A stretch of 31,234 nucleotides of DNA from an uncultured Neisseria sp. (GCA_947097615.1 CAMURX010000001.1:1-31234), one strand, 5' to 3'; counted from the first letter of the stretch, positions 6,767 to 15,708 are shown. Numbers and translations are program-made. Notes: generated by a model from the letters alone, not told the origin.

Positions 6767-7126
6767 TCAGACGGCCTTTGTGCTGCCGGAAGCCGTTCCT
6801 GCCTGTGCGGGAATGCCGTTTCTGAAAACGGTTTGTTCGAGCGCGTCGGCGAATGCGGCCAAATCGCGCCGCCATTGCGCGGCGTTGTTTTTGGAAAAAT
6901 ATAGTGAAAGATGCGGGGCGTTTTCGACGTGGCAGCCGTAGCTTTGTTCTACCGGCAGGACGGACAGCTCGCCCATGCCTTCGAATATCAGGCGGACGGC
7001 GGAGGGTGCGGCGGGATGGCGCAGCGTCCAAACGGCGGAAACGTCCAAGCCGTTGCCTGCGGATTCGTCTATTCGCAGGTTGCGGGCGGCGAGTGTGCGG
7101 TATAAGTCGTCGAGGTGTCGCTGCAT
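6767..7126 (-). CDS. Hypothetical protein downstream of glmS
   Basis: The product is a 119-residue soluble protein beginning MQRHLDDLYRTLAARNLRID. I do not recognise a family. It has no signal peptide or membrane segment. Mixed strand and helix composition is suggested by VRLIFEGMGELSVLPVEQS and the later helix AAQWRRDLAAFADALEQ. Only about the first 105 residues look folded; the tail GTASGSTKAV is low complexity. The last codons and the stop (K-A-V-TGA) are supplied by a DUS at 6766-6777. It lies 126 bases beyond glmS, after two DUS hairpins, so it probably has its own promoter. Codon usage resembles that of its neighbours. Confidence 0.7.
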   Translation of the reverse strand: MQRHLDDLYRTLAARNLRIDESAGNGLDVSAVWTLRHPAAPSAVRLIFEGMGELSVLPVEQSYGCHVENAPHLSLYFSKNNAAQWRRDLAAFADALEQTVFRNGIPAQAGTASGSTKAV

Positions 7127-7149
7127 GGTGTGGCCTTCTATAAAGATAA

Positions 7150-7243
7150 AGGCCGTCTGAAAAGCGGCTTTCTTTTTTCAGACGGCCTTGCGCTTGTGTC
7201 GGAGGCCGTCTGAAACCATGTCTCAAAAGCTTTCAGACGGCCT
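7150..7243. terminator. Two tandem DUS hairpins after glmS
   Basis: Inverted DUS pairs at 7150-7161/7177-7188 and 7203-7214/7232-7243 form two consecutive hairpins 9 bases beyond the glmS stop. The one nearest glmS is the likely terminator; the second lies just upstream of the hypothetical gene. Confidence 0.7.
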
Positions 7244-7252
7244 TTCCGTGCC

Positions 7253-9091
7253 TTATTCCACTGTTACCGATTTGGCTAGGTTGCGCGGCTTGTCCACGTC
7301 GGTGCCGCGTGCGAGGGCGGCGTGGTAGGAAAGAAGCTGCACGGGGATGGTGTGCACGATGGGCGAGAGCGTGCCTGCATGGCGCGGGGTGCGGATGACG
7401 TGTACGCCGTTTGATTCGGTGAAATTGCTGTCCAAATCGGCAAAGACAAACAGTTCGCCGCCGCGCGCGCCCACTTCCTGCATATTGGCTTTGACTTTGT
7501 CCAACAGCGCGTCGTTGGGTGCAATCACGACTACGGGCATATTCTCGTCAACCAGCGCCAAGGGGCCGTGTTTGAGCTCGCCTGCGGGATAGGCTTCGGC
7601 GTGGATATAGGTGATTTCTTTGAGTTTTAACGCACCTTCGAGAGCAATCGGGTAGTGGATGCCGCGACCCAAGAAAAGTGCGCTGTCTTTTTTGGCAAAC
7701 TTTTGCGCCCAAGCGGCGATTTGCGGCTCGAGGTTGAGCGCGTGCTGGATACTGCTGGGAAGCTGGCGCAATTCGTCGAGATAGCTGCGCGCCTGTGCGT
7801 CGGACACGAAGCCGCGCAGTTTGCCCAAGGTTACGGACAGGCCGAACAAGACGACAAGCTGGGTGGTAAAGGCTTTGGTGGAGGCGACGCCGATTTCCGC
7901 ACCGGCGCGGGTGTAAAGCACCAATTCGCTTTCGCGCGGCAGGGCGGATTCCATCACGTTGCACACCGACAGGCTGTGGCTTTGGCCGAGCGATTGGGCG
8001 TATTTCAGGGCTTCCATCGTGTCGAGGGTTTCGCCCGATTGCGAGATGGTGACGACAAGCTGTTCGGGGTCGGCAATCACGTCGCGGTAGCGGTATTCGC
8101 TGGCGATTTCGACATCGGTGGGGATTTTGGCGATAGATTCGAGCCAGTAGCGGGCGGTGAGCGCGGCGTAGTAGGAGGTGCCGCAGGCGAGGATTTTGAT
8201 GCTGCGGATTTTGCCGAACACGTCTCGTGCGGCCGCGCCGAAGTTTTCCGGCTCGAAGCCGCCGTCGATGAACACTTCGGCGGTGTCGGCGATGGCGCGG
8301 GGCTGCTCGTGGATTTCTTTTTGCATGAAATGGCTGTAGGGGCCAAGCTCCAGCGAGGCCAACGATAATTCGGACACTTTGACTTTGCGATCGGCCTCGT
8401 TGCCGGTTTTGTCAATCAGGCGGCGGATGCCGTCTGAACCGATTTGGGCGATGTCGCCGTCTTCGAGATAAACGATGCGTCGGGTAAACGCAATCACGGC
8501 CGATACGTCGGAGGCGATAAAGGTTTCATCGTCGCCCAATGCCACCAAAAGCGGGCAGCCCATGCGGGCGACGACCATTTCAGACGGCCTATCCTGCGCC
8601 ATCACGGCAATGGCGTATGCGCCGTGAAAACGTGCGGCGGCGGTTTGTACGGCGGCAAAAAGGTCGCCGCCGTTTTGCGTGTATTCGTGGTTGATGCTGT
8701 GGGCAATGACTTCGGTATCGGTTTGCGATTCAAAGGTGTAGCCCAAGCCTTGCAGGCGTTCGCGCTCGGCTTCGAAGTTTTCGATGATGCCGTTGTGCAC
8801 CACGGCGATGTTGCCGCCAGAGATGTGGGGGTGGGCATTAGGCTCGGTTACGCCGCCGTGGGTTGCCCAGCGCGTGTGGCCGATGCCGGTGTGGCCGAAC
8901 AGCCCTTTTTCACGCGCCGCGTCTTCCATCAGCTGCACGCGGCCGACGCGGCGCACGCGCTTGATTTTGCCTTCGGCGTAAACGGCGATGCCCGAGGAGT
9001 CGTAACCCCGGTATTCGAGGCGTTTGAGGCCGTCTGTTAAAAAATCGACGACATTATGATTGGCGCGCACTGCGCCGACGATACCGCACAT
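7253..9091 (-). CDS. glmS: Glutamine--fructose-6-phosphate aminotransferase (isomerizing)
   Basis: This 612-residue enzyme makes glucosamine 6-phosphate from fructose 6-phosphate and glutamine. The N-terminal glutaminase domain starts MCGIVGAV with the catalytic Cys2, then GHTRWATHG and [19 protein letters not shown]. Two SIS domains follow (about 285-430 and 460-600), with [36 protein letters not shown], and the C-terminal block ending AKSVTVE. AAGGA precedes the start. A DUS at 8580-8591 encodes RPSE inside the glutaminase domain, and a mutated DUS near 9027 underlies LTDGLK. glmU lies upstream on the same strand, 170 bases away. No glmS ribozyme or GlmZ-type pairing region was recognised. 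Confidence 0.97.
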   Translation of the reverse strand: MCGIVGAVRANHNVVDFLTDGLKRLEYRGYDSSGIAVYAEGKIKRVRRVGRVQLMEDAAREKGLFGHTGIGHTRWATHGGVTEPNAHPHISGGNIAVVHNGIIENFEAERERLQGLGYTFESQTDTEVIAHSINHEYTQNGGDLFAAVQTAAARFHGAYAIAVMAQDRPSEMVVARMGCPLLVALGDDETFIASDVSAVIAFTRRIVYLEDGDIAQIGSDGIRRLIDKTGNEADRKVKVSELSLASLELGPYSHFMQKEIHEQPRAIADTAEVFIDGGFEPENFGAAARDVFGKIRSIKILACGTSYYAALTARYWLESIAKIPTDVEIASEYRYRDVIADPEQLVVTISQSGETLDTMEALKYAQSLGQSHSLSVCNVMESALPRESELVLYTRAGAEIGVASTKAFTTQLVVLFGLSVTLGKLRGFVSDAQARSYLDELRQLPSSIQHALNLEPQIAAWAQKFAKKDSALFLGRGIHYPIALEGALKLKEITYIHAEAYPAGELKHGPLALVDENMPVVVIAPNDALLDKVKANMQEVGARGGELFVFADLDSNFTESNGVHVIRTPRHAGTLSPIVHTIPVQLLSYHAALARGTDVDKPRNLAKSVTVE

Positions 9092-9261
9092 AATCGTTCC
9101 TTAGTATCAGATTGGAGCGGCTGCTCCGTTGGTAAAACCCGCGCCGCTGACTTTCAGACGGCCGCGGGGCGAAAGGGGGAAACGGGTTTTCACTTCGTTG
9201 AAGCTGCGCTTTCAGACGGCCTTTTGCTGCGTTGCACCCGCATCGGAGGCCGTCTGAAACC

Positions 9262-10632
9262 CTATTTGCGTTCTTTTTCGGGGCGCACCCAGCCTTCGAT
9301 TATGGTTTGGCGGGCGCGGGCGAGGGCGAGTTTGCCTTCGGGGCAGTTTTGGGTAATCGCGCTGCCTGCGCCGGTGGTGGCGCGGCTGGCTACGGTTACG
9401 GGGGCGACGAGTACGGTGTTGGAGCCGATGCGGACTTCGTCGCCGATGACGGTGTGGTGTTTGTTGACGCCGTCGTAGTTGGCGACAATCGTGCCTGCGC
9501 CGATGTTGGTTTTGCGGCCGACGGTGGCGTCGCCGATGTAGGCTAGGTGGTTGGCTTTGCTGCCTTCGCCGAGGGTGGCGTTTTTGACTTCGACGAAGTT
9601 GCCGATGTGTACGCCGTCTGAAAGGCGGGCGTTGGGGCGCAGGCGGGCGTAGGGGCCGATGTGGGCGGATGCGCCGATTTCGCAGTCTTCGAGGTGGGAG
9701 AAGGCGGCGATTTTTGTGCCTGCGCCGATTTTGGCGTTTTTGATGACGCAGTTTGCGCCGATTTCCACGCCGTCGGCGAGTTCGACTTCGCCTTCGAGTA
9801 CGACGTTTACGTCTATCACGACATCTTGGCCGTGTTTCAGACGGCCCCGTAAGTCGAAGCGGGCGGGGTCGCGCAGGGTGAGGCCGGCTTTGAGCAATTC
9901 GGCGGCCTGCTCGGCTTGGAAGATGCGTTCGAGTTCGGCAAGCTGGACTTTGTTGTTGACGCCTGCGGCCAGATGGGAGGCGCGCACTTGTACGGGGTGT
10001 ACGGCAATGCCGTCTGCTACGGCCATGGCGATGAGGTCGGTGAGGTAATACTCGCCTTGGGCGTTGTTGCTGGAGAGGCGGTTGAGCCAGCCTGCCAGAT
10101 ATTTGTTGGGCAAGACGAGAATGCCGGGGTTGGTTTCTTTGATGATTTTTTGTGCGGGGTCAGCGTCTTTTTCTTCAACGATGGCGGTAACTTTGCCGGC
10201 TTCGTCGCGCACGATGCGGCCGTAGCCGGTGGGGTCGTCGGGCAGGTCGGTCAGGAGGGCAACTTCTTCGCCTGCGGCATCAACCAAAGCGTCCAGTGTG
10301 GCGGCATCGATGAGGGGGACGTCGCCGGCGAGTACGAGGGTGCGGCCGGTGTCGGCGAGGTGCGGCAGGGCGGTTTTGACGGCGTGGCCGGTACCCAGCT
10401 GTTCGGTTTGTTCGACCCAGACGACATCGCGTTTGACGGTGTCGAGCACCTGCTCTTTGCCGTGGCCGATGACGGCGCAGATGATGGCGGGATTGAGTGC
10501 GGCAGCGGTATCGATGATGCGTTCGAGCATGGGGCGGCCGCCGATTCGGTGCAGCACTTTGGGCATTTTGGAATACATGCGCGTGCCTTTGCCGGCGGCG
10601 AGGATAACGATGTGAAGGTCGGGACGGTTCAT
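9262..10632 (-). CDS. glmU: Bifunctional N-acetylglucosamine-1-phosphate uridyltransferase / glucosamine-1-phosphate acetyltransferase
   Basis: This 456-residue enzyme makes UDP-GlcNAc for peptidoglycan and lipooligosaccharide. The N-terminal uridyltransferase domain has LAAGKGTRMYSKMPKVLH near residues 11-28 and LAGDVPLI near 100. The C-terminal left-handed beta-helix (from about residue 250) carries hexapeptide repeats and the acetyltransferase blocks FVEVKNATLGEGSKANHL and NIGAGTIVANYDG. The start MNRPDLH at 10632 is preferred over an ATG two codons upstream because AGAGAG then has a 6-base spacing. The open frame continues far upstream without homology. DUS variants with one changed base lie at 9611-9622 and 9836-9847 inside the gene. 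Confidence 0.97.
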   Translation of the reverse strand: MNRPDLHIVILAAGKGTRMYSKMPKVLHRIGGRPMLERIIDTAAALNPAIICAVIGHGKEQVLDTVKRDVVWVEQTEQLGTGHAVKTALPHLADTGRTLVLAGDVPLIDAATLDALVDAAGEEVALLTDLPDDPTGYGRIVRDEAGKVTAIVEEKDADPAQKIIKETNPGILVLPNKYLAGWLNRLSSNNAQGEYYLTDLIAMAVADGIAVHPVQVRASHLAAGVNNKVQLAELERIFQAEQAAELLKAGLTLRDPARFDLRGRLKHGQDVVIDVNVVLEGEVELADGVEIGANCVIKNAKIGAGTKIAAFSHLEDCEIGASAHIGPYARLRPNARLSDGVHIGNFVEVKNATLGEGSKANHLAYIGDATVGRKTNIGAGTIVANYDGVNKHHTVIGDEVRIGSNTVLVAPVTVASRATTGAGSAITQNCPEGKLALARARQTIIEGWVRPEKERK

Positions 10633-10715
10633 GGGCATCTCTCTTTGCAGATTGTGCGGATAAGGGGAAGGCCGTCTGAAACGGCTTGCGGCTTCGGACG
10701 GCGGGAAACGGGAAA

Positions 10716-10749
10716 AGGCCGTCTGAAAAAAAGCGGTTTCAGACGGCCT
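10716..10749 (-). terminator. Inverted DUS hairpin after the 10767 lipoprotein gene
   Basis: AGGCCGTCTGAA (10716-10727) pairs with TTCAGACGGCCT (10738-10749), 18 bases beyond the lipoprotein stop on the minus strand. A further DUS at 10669-10680 and a decayed partner near 10694 lie between this hairpin and glmU. Confidence 0.65.
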
Positions 10750-10766
10750 TTGTGCCGCGCGGCGGC

Positions 10767-11024
10767 TTATTGCGGGCGGATTTTTTCCCAGTGCGTGCCG
10801 CGTACTTCCTGTTCCTGACCGCTGCGGGCGGGCAGAACGGCGTGTTGTTCGGGGCGGTATTGGTTGTTGCGCATATTGCGCGAGTAGGTGCCGTCCTGAT
10901 AGGTGACGCCTGTTCCGGCGGGGTATTTCTGGCGCAGCGCGGTGCGGCCTTCGCTGTTTTGGTAGGTTTCCCAAGAGCAGGCGGACAGGGCGGCGAGGAG
11001 GGCGAGGGGGAGCAGGTAACGCAT
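10767..11024 (-). CDS. Small lipoprotein, function unknown
   Basis: This 85-residue protein starts MRYLLPLALLAALSACSWE. The lipobox LSAC places the lipidated cysteine at residue 16. The mature part is hydrophilic and starts SWETYQNSEGRTALRQKY, with repeated GTGVTYQDGTYSRNMR-like aromatic and polar residues. Residue +2 is Ser, so outer-membrane sorting is expected by the usual Lol rule. I do not recognise a named family. It lies between glmU and nlpD on the same strand with DUS hairpins on both sides, suggesting separate transcription. Confidence 0.8.
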   Translation of the reverse strand: MRYLLPLALLAALSACSWETYQNSEGRTALRQKYPAGTGVTYQDGTYSRNMRNNQYRPEQHAVLPARSGQEQEVRGTHWEKIRPQ

Positions 11025-11086
11025 GGTTTTTCCTTTTTGAAAAAACGCATTCTAGCGGATTTGGCGGGGGAAAGACAGCCGTAGAA

Positions 11087-11136
11087 AGGCCGTCTGAAAG
11101 CAGGTGCGGCGGGCGGAACGCGCTTTCAGACGGCCT
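11087..11136 (-). terminator. Inverted DUS hairpin after nlpD
   Basis: AGGCCGTCTGAA (11087-11098) and TTCAGACGGCCT (11125-11136) face each other 20 bases beyond the nlpD stop, with a 26-base loop. It probably terminates nlpD. Confidence 0.6.
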
Positions 11137-11155
11137 CTTGTGCCCTTGCGGAAAC

Positions 11156-11947
11156 TCACTCCGCCGCAGGCGTTTCCGCAGCGGGTGCGGGCGGCGGTTC
11201 CTCCGTTTCAGCGGCGACGGCGGTTTCTGCGGCAACGGTTTGCGCCGGTGCGGCGGGAACGGGGAAGGGGACGGGCGTCGGCGCGGCGGACGCAGGCAGC
11301 GGCGGCAGATAGTTTTCGGGATTGACGGCCTTGCCTGCGGCGCGCACTTCGAAATGCAGTTTCACGCGTTCGGCATCACTGCTGCCCATCAGCGCCACGG
11401 TGTCGCCCGCGCGCACGGTTTGGTCTTTTTGTACCAAGAGTTTGTCGTTGTGGGCGTAGGCGGTGAGCACGCCGCCGCCGTGGCTGATGAGGACGAGGTT
11501 GCCGTAGCCGCGCACGCCGTTGCCCGCATAGAGCACCTTGCCCGCGGCGGCGGCTTTCACAGGGTCGCCCGCGCTGCCTGCGAAATCGACGCCTTTGTTC
11601 GCACCACCGAAACGGGCGAGGACGGGATTGGCGCTGGGCAGGTGCATGGAGAGTTTGTTGGTTTGCGGCACAGCGCGGCTTTTGCCTGCGGCGGTGTCGG
11701 ACGTGCGTGGGGCGTTTTTACCGACGCGCAACATCTGGCCGACGGTGATTTTCGACGGGTCGCTGAGTTTGTTCCATTTGGCCAGCGTGGCGGGCGACTG
11801 GCCGACGCGGGCGGCGATGCGGTGCAGCGTGTCGCCAGGGCGGACGCGGTAGTAGCCGTCGGAAGGGGATTGGGAGGCGCAGGCCGCGAGCAGGAGCAGA
11901 GCGGCGGCGGAGAAGGTTTTGAGTGGGGTGGGAAGCGGTGTTTTCAT
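11156..11947 (-). CDS. nlpD: NlpD-like LysM / LytM lipoprotein (amidase activator)
   Basis: This 263-residue lipoprotein begins MKTPLPTPLKTFSAAALLLLAAC, with the lipidated cysteine at about residue 23. A LysM peptidoglycan-binding domain follows (YYRVRPGDTLHRIAARVGQSP to GQMLRVG, about 33-76). The M23/LytM domain covers about 105-215. Two metal ligands of active M23 peptidases are missing: the HxxxD histidine is replaced by asparagine (NKGVDFAG), and the last motif is KLHFEV rather than HxH. E. coli NlpD shows the same losses, so this is an activator of amidase AmiC at the septum rather than an enzyme. The tail (about 215-263) is Ala/Pro/Glu-rich. The start at 11947 is chosen for the signal peptide. 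Confidence 0.87.
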   Translation of the reverse strand: MKTPLPTPLKTFSAAALLLLAACASQSPSDGYYRVRPGDTLHRIAARVGQSPATLAKWNKLSDPSKITVGQMLRVGKNAPRTSDTAAGKSRAVPQTNKLSMHLPSANPVLARFGGANKGVDFAGSAGDPVKAAAAGKVLYAGNGVRGYGNLVLISHGGGVLTAYAHNDKLLVQKDQTVRAGDTVALMGSSDAERVKLHFEVRAAGKAVNPENYLPPLPASAAPTPVPFPVPAAPAQTVAAETAVAAETEEPPPAPAAETPAAE

Positions 11948-12193
11948 GGCGCAAAGCATAGCAAAAGCCGCCGAGCCCGGGAACAGGGCATACGGGCAGA
12001 CGCGGAACGCAGACGCCGCTGCGCTGCGCCGCCCGATGCCGTTTGCGCCGCGCTTTCAGACGGCCTCCCGCACCGCGTTCCCCGCCGCCCTGCTTTACTT
12101 TTTTTTACCGCCCATTGTCGCGCTTCTGCGTTGAAATCGCCGCTTTTGTCTGTATGTTTCGCCCCCGCAACCACTCATTACAAAGGACAAACT

Positions 12194-12673
12194 ATGCGGA
12201 ACGCCGGTATCGGTTTTCTTGTTTTCATCGTGCTGGAAATTCTGTCGATCGCCCAAGTGGCGGGCAGAATCGGCGCGGCGCCCGCCATCTTGCTGATGGC
12301 GCTCAGCGCGATGGCGGGCGTGTTCATGCTGCGGCGCATGGGGCTGTCGGGCGTGCTGCTGGCGGCGGCTGCCGTGCGCGGCGGCGGCAAAGTGTCGGCC
12401 TACCAGCTTTTGTGGCCAGTGCGCTATGCCGTGGCCGCCATGCTGCTCATCAGCCCGGGTTTTGTGTCCACCGTGCTGGCCGTGCTGCTGATGCTGCCCT
12501 TCAAAGGCGGCGCGCCCGTCGAGCAGACGCAGGGCGCGGCGCCGTTCGGCGGCTTCGGCCAAACGCGGCGCGGCGGTGCGGACGACGACATTATCGAAGG
12601 CGATTTCCACACGGTAGACGGCAGGCCGTCTGAAAACGGTGCAAACCGCCGCATCGAAGACCACAGCCGTTAA
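12194..12673 (+). CDS. fxsA: FxsA-family membrane protein
   Basis: This 159-residue FxsA-family protein begins [21 protein letters not shown]. There are three or four hydrophobic segments (about 5-25, 28-48, 70-105), with the family block [27 protein letters not shown]. The C-terminal ~45 residues are cytosolic, charged and poorly conserved, and include RPSE encoded by a DUS at 12623-12634. E. coli FxsA was named for suppressing exclusion of phage T7 by F plasmid; the native role is not clear. AAAGGA precedes the chosen ATG; the much longer open frame upstream is an artefact of GC-rich sequence opposite nlpD. Proximity to dnaJ may be incidental. Confidence 0.85.
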   Translation: MRNAGIGFLVFIVLEILSIAQVAGRIGAAPAILLMALSAMAGVFMLRRMGLSGVLLAAAAVRGGGKVSAYQLLWPVRYAVAAMLLISPGFVSTVLAVLLMLPFKGGAPVEQTQGAAPFGGFGQTRRGGADDDIIEGDFHTVDGRPSENGANRRIEDHSR

Positions 12674-12693
12674 AACACACGTCAAACCCGCAG

Positions 12694-12767
12694 AGGCCGT
12701 CTGAAAACGCAATGCCGCCGCGTGCAGCGACAATTTTCAGACGGCCTGCTTTAATTTTCAGACGGCC
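12694..12767. repeat. DUS cluster between fxsA and dnaJ
   Basis: AGGCCGTCTGAA (12694-12705) and TTCAGACGGCCT (12736-12747) form an inverted pair 20 bases after the fxsA stop, a probable terminator. A third DUS copy lacking the final T lies at 12757-12767, within the presumed dnaJ promoter region. No clear dnaJ promoter was seen. Confidence 0.65.
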
Positions 12768-12813
12768 GCCCATACCTACCGCACCGTTCCAAACTACCCG
12801 CAAAAACACAACC

Positions 12814-13956
12814 ATGAGCAACCGCGATTTTTACGAAACACTCGGCGTCGCCCGCAGCGCCACCGACGACGAAATCAAAAAAGCCTACCGCAAGCTGGCG
12901 ATGAAATACCATCCCGACCGCAACCCCGACGACAAAGCGGCCGAAGAAAAATTCAAAGAAGTGCAAAAAGCCTACGACACCCTGTCCGACAAAGAAAAAC
13001 GCGCCATGTACGACCAATACGGCCACGCCGCCTTCGAGCAGGGCGCGGGCGGCTTCGGCGGCGGAGGTTTCGGCGGCTTCGGCGGCGCACAGGGCTTCGA
13101 TTTCAGCGACATTTTCAGCCAGATGTTCGGCGGCGGAGGCGGAGCCTCGCGCCAGCAGAGCTATCAGGGTGCGGATTTACAGTATGACGTACAAATCAGC
13201 CTCGAAGAAGCGGCGCAGGGCGTGAAAAAACGCTTCACCATACCGACCTACGAAGACTGTGACGTCTGCCACGGCAGCGGCGCCAAACCCGGCACGTCGG
13301 CCACCACCTGCTCCACCTGCCGCGGCACGGGCACCGTCCACATCCGCCAGGCCATCTTCCAAATGCAGCAAACCTGCCCCGCCTGCCACGGCAGCGGCAA
13401 AGAAATCAAAGACCCCTGCGTCAAATGCCGCGGCGAAGGCCGCGTGAAAGCGAGCAAAACCGTCGAAGTCAACATCCCCGCCGGTATCGACGACGGCCAG
13501 CGCATCCGCCTCTCCGGCGAAGGCGAACCCGGCCGCAACGGCGCACCCGCAGGCGACCTCTACGTTGCCGTCCATGTGAAACAGCACAAAATCTTCGAGC
13601 GCGACGGCGTTGACCTGCATTGCGAACTGCCCGTCAGCTTCACCGTCGCCGCACTCGGCGGCGAAGTGGAAGTGCCCACCCTCGAAGGCAAAGTCAAACT
13701 CACCATCCCGAAAGAAACGCAAACCGGCCGCCGCATGCGCGTCAAAGGCAAAGGCATCAAATCCCTGCGTTCGGGCGCTGTTGGCGACCTCTACTGCCAT
13801 GTTGTCGTCGAAACCCCGGTCAATCTCACCGACCGCCAAAAAGAGCTGCTGGAAGAATTTGAAAAAATCTCCACCGGCCTCGACCGCAGCCAAACCCCGC
13901 GCAAGAAATCGTTTTGGGACAAGGTGGAAGACAAAGTGAACGACTTGTTCAACTAA
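12814..13956 (+). CDS. dnaJ: Chaperone DnaJ
   Basis: This 380-residue Hsp40 stimulates DnaK ATPase. The J domain (residues 1-70) carries [10 protein letters not shown] with the essential HPD. A Gly/Phe-rich linker (about 76-125) follows. Four CxxCxGxG zinc repeats (about 148-215) are all intact: [24 protein letters not shown] and CVKCRGEG. The C-terminal substrate-binding domain follows. The start [11 protein letters not shown] is chosen by homology; the ribosome site is weak. dnaK and grpE are not in this window. No DUS lies inside the gene, but an inverted pair follows it. Confidence 0.97.
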   Translation: MSNRDFYETLGVARSATDDEIKKAYRKLAMKYHPDRNPDDKAAEEKFKEVQKAYDTLSDKEKRAMYDQYGHAAFEQGAGGFGGGGFGGFGGAQGFDFSDIFSQMFGGGGGASRQQSYQGADLQYDVQISLEEAAQGVKKRFTIPTYEDCDVCHGSGAKPGTSATTCSTCRGTGTVHIRQAIFQMQQTCPACHGSGKEIKDPCVKCRGEGRVKASKTVEVNIPAGIDDGQRIRLSGEGEPGRNGAPAGDLYVAVHVKQHKIFERDGVDLHCELPVSFTVAALGGEVEVPTLEGKVKLTIPKETQTGRRMRVKGKGIKSLRSGAVGDLYCHVVVETPVNLTDRQKELLEEFEKISTGLDRSQTPRKKSFWDKVEDKVNDLFN

Positions 13957-13987
13957 TCTTGTCGCCGCTATTGCCGAAACGGGAAAA

Positions 13988-14014
13988 AGGCCGTCTGAAA
14001 CATTCAGACGGCCT
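13988..14014 (+). terminator. dnaJ terminator (inverted DUS)
   Basis: AGGCCGTCTGAA (13988-13999) and TTCAGACGGCCT (14003-14014) make a tight hairpin with a 3-base loop followed by TTTC, 31 bases after the dnaJ stop. Confidence 0.75.
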
Positions 14015-14101
14015 TTCTGCACCCGTTGCCTGCCGTTTTAATTTTGTTGAAACTGCGCTTTCAGACGGCCTTCGCCGCAGGCGCGCCAAACCGTTCCGCT
14101 A

Positions 14102-14107
14102 TATAAT
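14102..14107 (+). promoter_or_regulatory. -10 box of lpxH
   Basis: TATAAT in the context GCTATATAATCGCCGCC, 29 bases before the lpxH start. No good -35 is visible; a DUS (14060-14071) occupies the upstream area. The same context recurs before the genes at 20147 and 21592. Confidence 0.6.
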
Positions 14108-14136
14108 CGCCGCCGTTTTGTCCGACAAACCACCTC

Positions 14137-14880
14137 ATGCGCCGCACCGTTTTCATCGCCGACCTCCACCTATCCGACGACACGCCCGACCTCAACCGCC
14201 TGTTCGCGCAGGCGCTGCGCGGCTGGGAAAACGATACCGACGCGCTCTATATATTGGGCGACCTGTTTGAAGCCTGGCTGGGCGACGATATGCCCGACAA
14301 GGCGGCGCAGGACGCGGCGGCAGCGCTGAAAGCCTTTTCCGCCCATACGCCCGTTTATTTCATCTGCGGCAACCGCGATTTCCTGCTCGGCAAAAAATAC
14401 GCCGCTGCCGCAGGCATGACTCTGCTGCCCGAGACGGAAGAATTGGTGCTTTACGGCAAAACCTGCCTGATTTCCCACGGCGACGAAATGTGTACCGACG
14501 ACACCTCCTACCAACATTTCCGACGCGTCATGCGCAATCAAGCCGTGCAGAAAATCCTGCTGTCGCTGCCGCAGAAATGGCGCAGGAAAATTGCTGCCGA
14601 TATGCGTGCCGCCAGCAAAAAGCGCAAACGCGAAATCGGCATGGGCAGCATCTCAGACGTGACGCAAAAAGGCGTCTGCCAAGCCCTGTCGCGGCATCCG
14701 CAGGCCGAAATCCTGATCCACGGTCACACCCACCGCCCGGCCGTCCACCGTCACACCTGCGGCAGCCGAACCGTTACGCGCTACGTCTTGCCCGACTGGC
14801 ACGACGGGCGCGGCGGTTTTTTGTCGGTATCGGAAAAGGGTTGCGAAATCCTGCCTCTGGTTTTGCATGAGGCCGTCTGA
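14137..14880 (+). CDS. lpxH: UDP-2,3-diacylglucosamine diphosphatase
   Basis: This 247-residue calcineurin-like phosphoesterase cleaves UDP-2,3-diacylglucosamine to lipid X in lipid A synthesis. Metal-ligand motifs are all present: FIADLHLSDD near residue 5, ILGDLFEAW near 41, CGNRDFLLG near 77, SHGDEM near 112 and IHGHTHRP near 193. The length is normal for LpxH (about 240). A short leader follows the TATAAT at 14102. The last two codons and the stop (GCC GTC TGA) are supplied by a DUS at 14870-14881, so the C-terminal Glu-Ala-Val probably reflects uptake-sequence selection. Confidence 0.95.
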   Translation: MRRTVFIADLHLSDDTPDLNRLFAQALRGWENDTDALYILGDLFEAWLGDDMPDKAAQDAAAALKAFSAHTPVYFICGNRDFLLGKKYAAAAGMTLLPETEELVLYGKTCLISHGDEMCTDDTSYQHFRRVMRNQAVQKILLSLPQKWRRKIAADMRAASKKRKREIGMGSISDVTQKGVCQALSRHPQAEILIHGHTHRPAVHRHTCGSRTVTRYVLPDWHDGRGGFLSVSEKGCEILPLVLHEAV

Positions 14881-14979
14881 AAAGAATGCGTGCAAAAGCG
14901 CGGGGGAAGGGCGTTTGGATAAAAAGCCACATTTTCATCGGTTTGCCCGGCACAAACGGCGTGCGGAAAAAATGTGTGC

Positions 14980-15009
14980 TTGCTGCGGATTGCGGGTTTG
15001 TGGTATAAA
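14980..15009 (+). promoter_or_regulatory. rpmB-rpmG promoter
   Basis: TTGCTG (14980-14985) and TATAAA (15004-15009) are spaced by 18 bases, followed by CCGCG. It lies 37 bases before the rpmB start. The rest of the 165-base gap after lpxH shows no other feature. Confidence 0.7.
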
Positions 15010-15045
15010 CCGCGTTTTACTTTTTCAGAAGTTTGGAGTTAAACT

Positions 15046-15279
15046 ATGGCACGAGTTTGTAAAGTGACCGGAAAACGCCCGATGAGTGGCAACAACGTGT
15101 CGCACGCCAATAATAAGACCAAACGCCGTTTTTTGCCTAACTTGCAAACACGCCGTTTTTGGGTTGAGAGTGAAAACCGCTGGGTGCGCCTGCGCGTATC
15201 CAATGCAGCATTGCGCACCATCGACAAGCTCGGCATCGATGCCGTTTTGGCCGATCTGCGCGCGCGCGGCGAAGCTTGA
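15046..15279 (+). CDS. rpmB: 50S ribosomal protein L28
   Basis: This 77-residue protein begins [22 protein letters not shown], the invariant L28 opening, followed by [18 protein letters not shown]. The length is normal. TTGGAG lies upstream. rpmG follows after 32 bases, forming the conserved rpmB-rpmG pair. Confidence 0.97.
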   Translation: MARVCKVTGKRPMSGNNVSHANNKTKRRFLPNLQTRRFWVESENRWVRLRVSNAALRTIDKLGIDAVLADLRARGEA

Positions 15280-15311
15280 TTTTGAAGATTTTCGATTAAG
15301 GAATTACTGCT

Positions 15312-15467
15312 ATGCGCGATAAAATCAAACTGGAATCGAGTGCCGGTACCGGCCACTTCTACACCACAACCAAAAACAAACGTACCATGCCCGGCAAGCT
15401 GGAAATCAAAAAATTTGATCCCGTTGCCCGCAAACACGTTATGTACAAAGAAACCAAACTGAAATAA
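15312..15467 (+). CDS. rpmG: 50S ribosomal protein L33
   Basis: This 51-residue protein begins [20 protein letters not shown] and ends [10 protein letters not shown], the standard bacterial L33. The usual zinc-binding CxxC pairs are absent, so this is the C-minus form typical of proteobacteria. It is the second gene of rpmB-rpmG and is followed at once by an intrinsic terminator. Confidence 0.96.
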   Translation: MRDKIKLESSAGTGHFYTTTKNKRTMPGKLEIKKFDPVARKHVMYKETKLK

Positions 15468-15482
15468 TCCGGTTTCGCCAAA

Positions 15483-15516
15483 GCCGCATAAAGCTAAATG
15501 CTTTATGCGGCTTTTT
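15483..15516 (+). terminator. rpmB-rpmG intrinsic terminator
   Basis: GCCGCATAAAG and CTTTATGCGGC form a perfect 11-bp stem with a 7-base loop, followed by TTTTT. A single DUS (15523-15534) lies right after. Confidence 0.92.
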
Positions 15517-15569
15517 ACGGTTTTCAGACGGCCTTTGCCTGCCAAGTCCCGCATTTGGGCGGTTTCCTG

Positions 15570-15599
15570 TTGTTTTAGCAAAAGGCGGTATGTTAATAT
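15570..15599 (+). promoter_or_regulatory. Promoter of the antiporter-slyX unit
   Basis: TTGTTT (15570-15575) and TAATAT (15594-15599) are spaced by 18 bases, with an extended -10 TGT just before the box. A long leader (about 100 bases) would carry a DUS at 15620-15631 and the palindrome at 15680. Confidence 0.55.
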
Positions 15600-15679
15600 T
15601 TGCAAAATGTTGACAATTCAGGCCGTCTGAAAACGCGATTCCGCCTCGCTGCCGAAACAGTGCGGCGGGGATTGCTGTT

Positions 15680-15697
15680 TTCAGACGGCCGTCTGAA
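15680..15697. repeat. Fused palindromic DUS pair
   Basis: TTCAGACGGCCGTCTGAA is a perfect 18-bp palindrome made of two DUS that share the central GGCC. It ends directly before the CGGAG ribosome site of the antiporter gene, so it could fold in the mRNA beside the translation start. Confidence 0.8.
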
Positions 15698-15708
15698 CGG
15701 AGAAAACC

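Noticed and set aside
9114..9130. GGAGC/GCTCC inverted repeat upstream of glmS as a riboswitch or operator
   Set aside because: The stem is only 5 bp in a GC-rich region, with no conserved context. Too weak to report as a feature.
10633..11235. N-terminal extension of glmU to 11235
   Set aside because: The extra ~200 residues are Arg/Pro-rich, cover the lipoprotein gene in another frame, and have no similarity to GlmU. The 456-residue form from 10632 has normal length and a ribosome site.
11138..12193. Long N-terminal extension of fxsA
   Set aside because: It lies opposite nlpD and has Gly/Arg-rich nonsense composition. The FxsA fold begins at 12194, next to AAAGGA.
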